This document shows positions 5,323 through 5,613 of a DNA stretch of 5,613 nt, piece by piece. How positions within the stretch are numbered: position 1 is the stretch's first letter; every line of letters starts with the position of its first letter. Source of the DNA: Bacillota bacterium (GTDB taxonomy: Bacteria > Bacillota_I > Bacilli_A > MOL361 > Turicibacteraceae); NCBI GenBank assembly GCA_003486705.1, contig DNGE01000159.1:7978-13590 (forward strand), in the 5' to 3' direction. The position numbers and the translations under genes are program-made. Under the pieces are notes generated by a model, which made no database searches, was not told the DNA's origin, and saw only the letters and a list, made by a program, of their open reading frames with translations.

Positions 5323-5613
5323 TTATTTTTGATAATTTGGTGCCTCTTGAGTGATTTCAACATCATGAGGATGAGACTCACGAAGTCCAGCACCTGTAAT
5401 GCGAACGAATTTACCGTTTAATTTTAAATCTGCAATAGAACCTGTTCCACAGTATCCCATACCAGCACGTAATCCACCACATAATTGGTAAACAACATCT
5501 TCAAGTTTCCCTTTGAATGGAACACGAGCTTCAATTCCTTCAGGAACTAATTTTTTAGCTTCTTGTTTCTTCCCACCTTGGAAGTAACGATCACTTGAAC
5601 CACGTTTCATCGC
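5323..5613 (-). CDS. guaB: Inosine-5'-monophosphate dehydrogenase, C-terminal end (5' part outside window)
   Basis: IMP dehydrogenase oxidises IMP to XMP with NAD+, the first committed step to guanine nucleotides, in the cytosol as a tetramer. The last 96 residues are present; full-length family members are about 490 aa. The fragment opens in the mobile flap: GSSDRYFQ at fragment residues 5-12 carries the catalytic Arg-Tyr dyad (9-10). It continues with LVPEGIEARVPFKG, where the Glu of PEG is the bacterial-type residue (Gln in animals). LCGGLRAGMGYCG and the ESHPHDVEITQEAPNY tail follow, the latter a hallmark of bacterial GuaB that takes part in the subunit-interface potassium site. The frame runs open to the window edge. 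It is convergent with mfd-spoVT and has its own terminator. The call is secure; nothing can be said of the catalytic Cys loop or the CBS domains, which lie outside. Confidence 0.96.
   Translation of the reverse strand, partial: AMKRGSSDRYFQGGKKQEAKKLVPEGIEARVPFKGKLEDVVYQLCGGLRAGMGYCGTGSIADLKLNGKFVRITGAGLRESHPHDVEITQEAPNYQK

Overview
The window is an AT-rich stretch of chromosome from a Gram-positive endospore former (Bacillota). The basis is gene content and order: the end of pth (called spoVC in Bacillus subtilis), then mfd, then spoVT, which is the conserved pth-(fin)-mfd-spoVT block of bacilli. SpoVT is a forespore regulator, so a sporulating lineage is likely. I cannot fix the genus from sequence alone; a Turicibacter- or Erysipelotrichia-like bacillus is only a guess.

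Layout. Bases 1-339 hold the C-terminal part of peptidyl-tRNA hydrolase, cut by the window edge. Bases 340-529 are a short intergenic region with a perfect 14-bp palindrome followed by a T-run, -10-like boxes, and the mfd ribosome binding site. Bases 530-4060 encode the transcription-repair coupling factor Mfd, complete with all expected domains; a GTG start at 530 is preferred over an ATG at 509. After 58 bases comes spoVT (4119-4658), closed by a strong intrinsic terminator (4670-4701). On the opposite strand at the right edge is the C-terminal end of IMP dehydrogenase guaB (5323-5613), with its own terminator at 5289-5314.

The convergent gap between spoVT and guaB (4702-5288) contains no credible protein gene but is not empty. 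It begins with an unusually G/C-rich array of five imperfect tandem units of about 50-58 bp (4744-5010), unlike the surrounding DNA. An AT-rich stretch follows with a 12-bp palindrome. Next come a plausible promoter, a pure-purine heptamer repeat and a 9-bp stem hairpin, which together could be a small RNA gene or simply a tandem terminator for guaB.

Functionally the genes are housekeeping: recycling of peptidyl-tRNA, transcription-coupled repair, control of late forespore gene expression, and guanine nucleotide synthesis. I see no defence system, mobile element ORF, CRISPR array or tRNA/rRNA. The points most worth following up are the tandem array, the candidate small RNA at about 5199-5277, the GAAC-N4-GTTC palindrome upstream of mfd, and a shift of synonymous codon use inside mfd.
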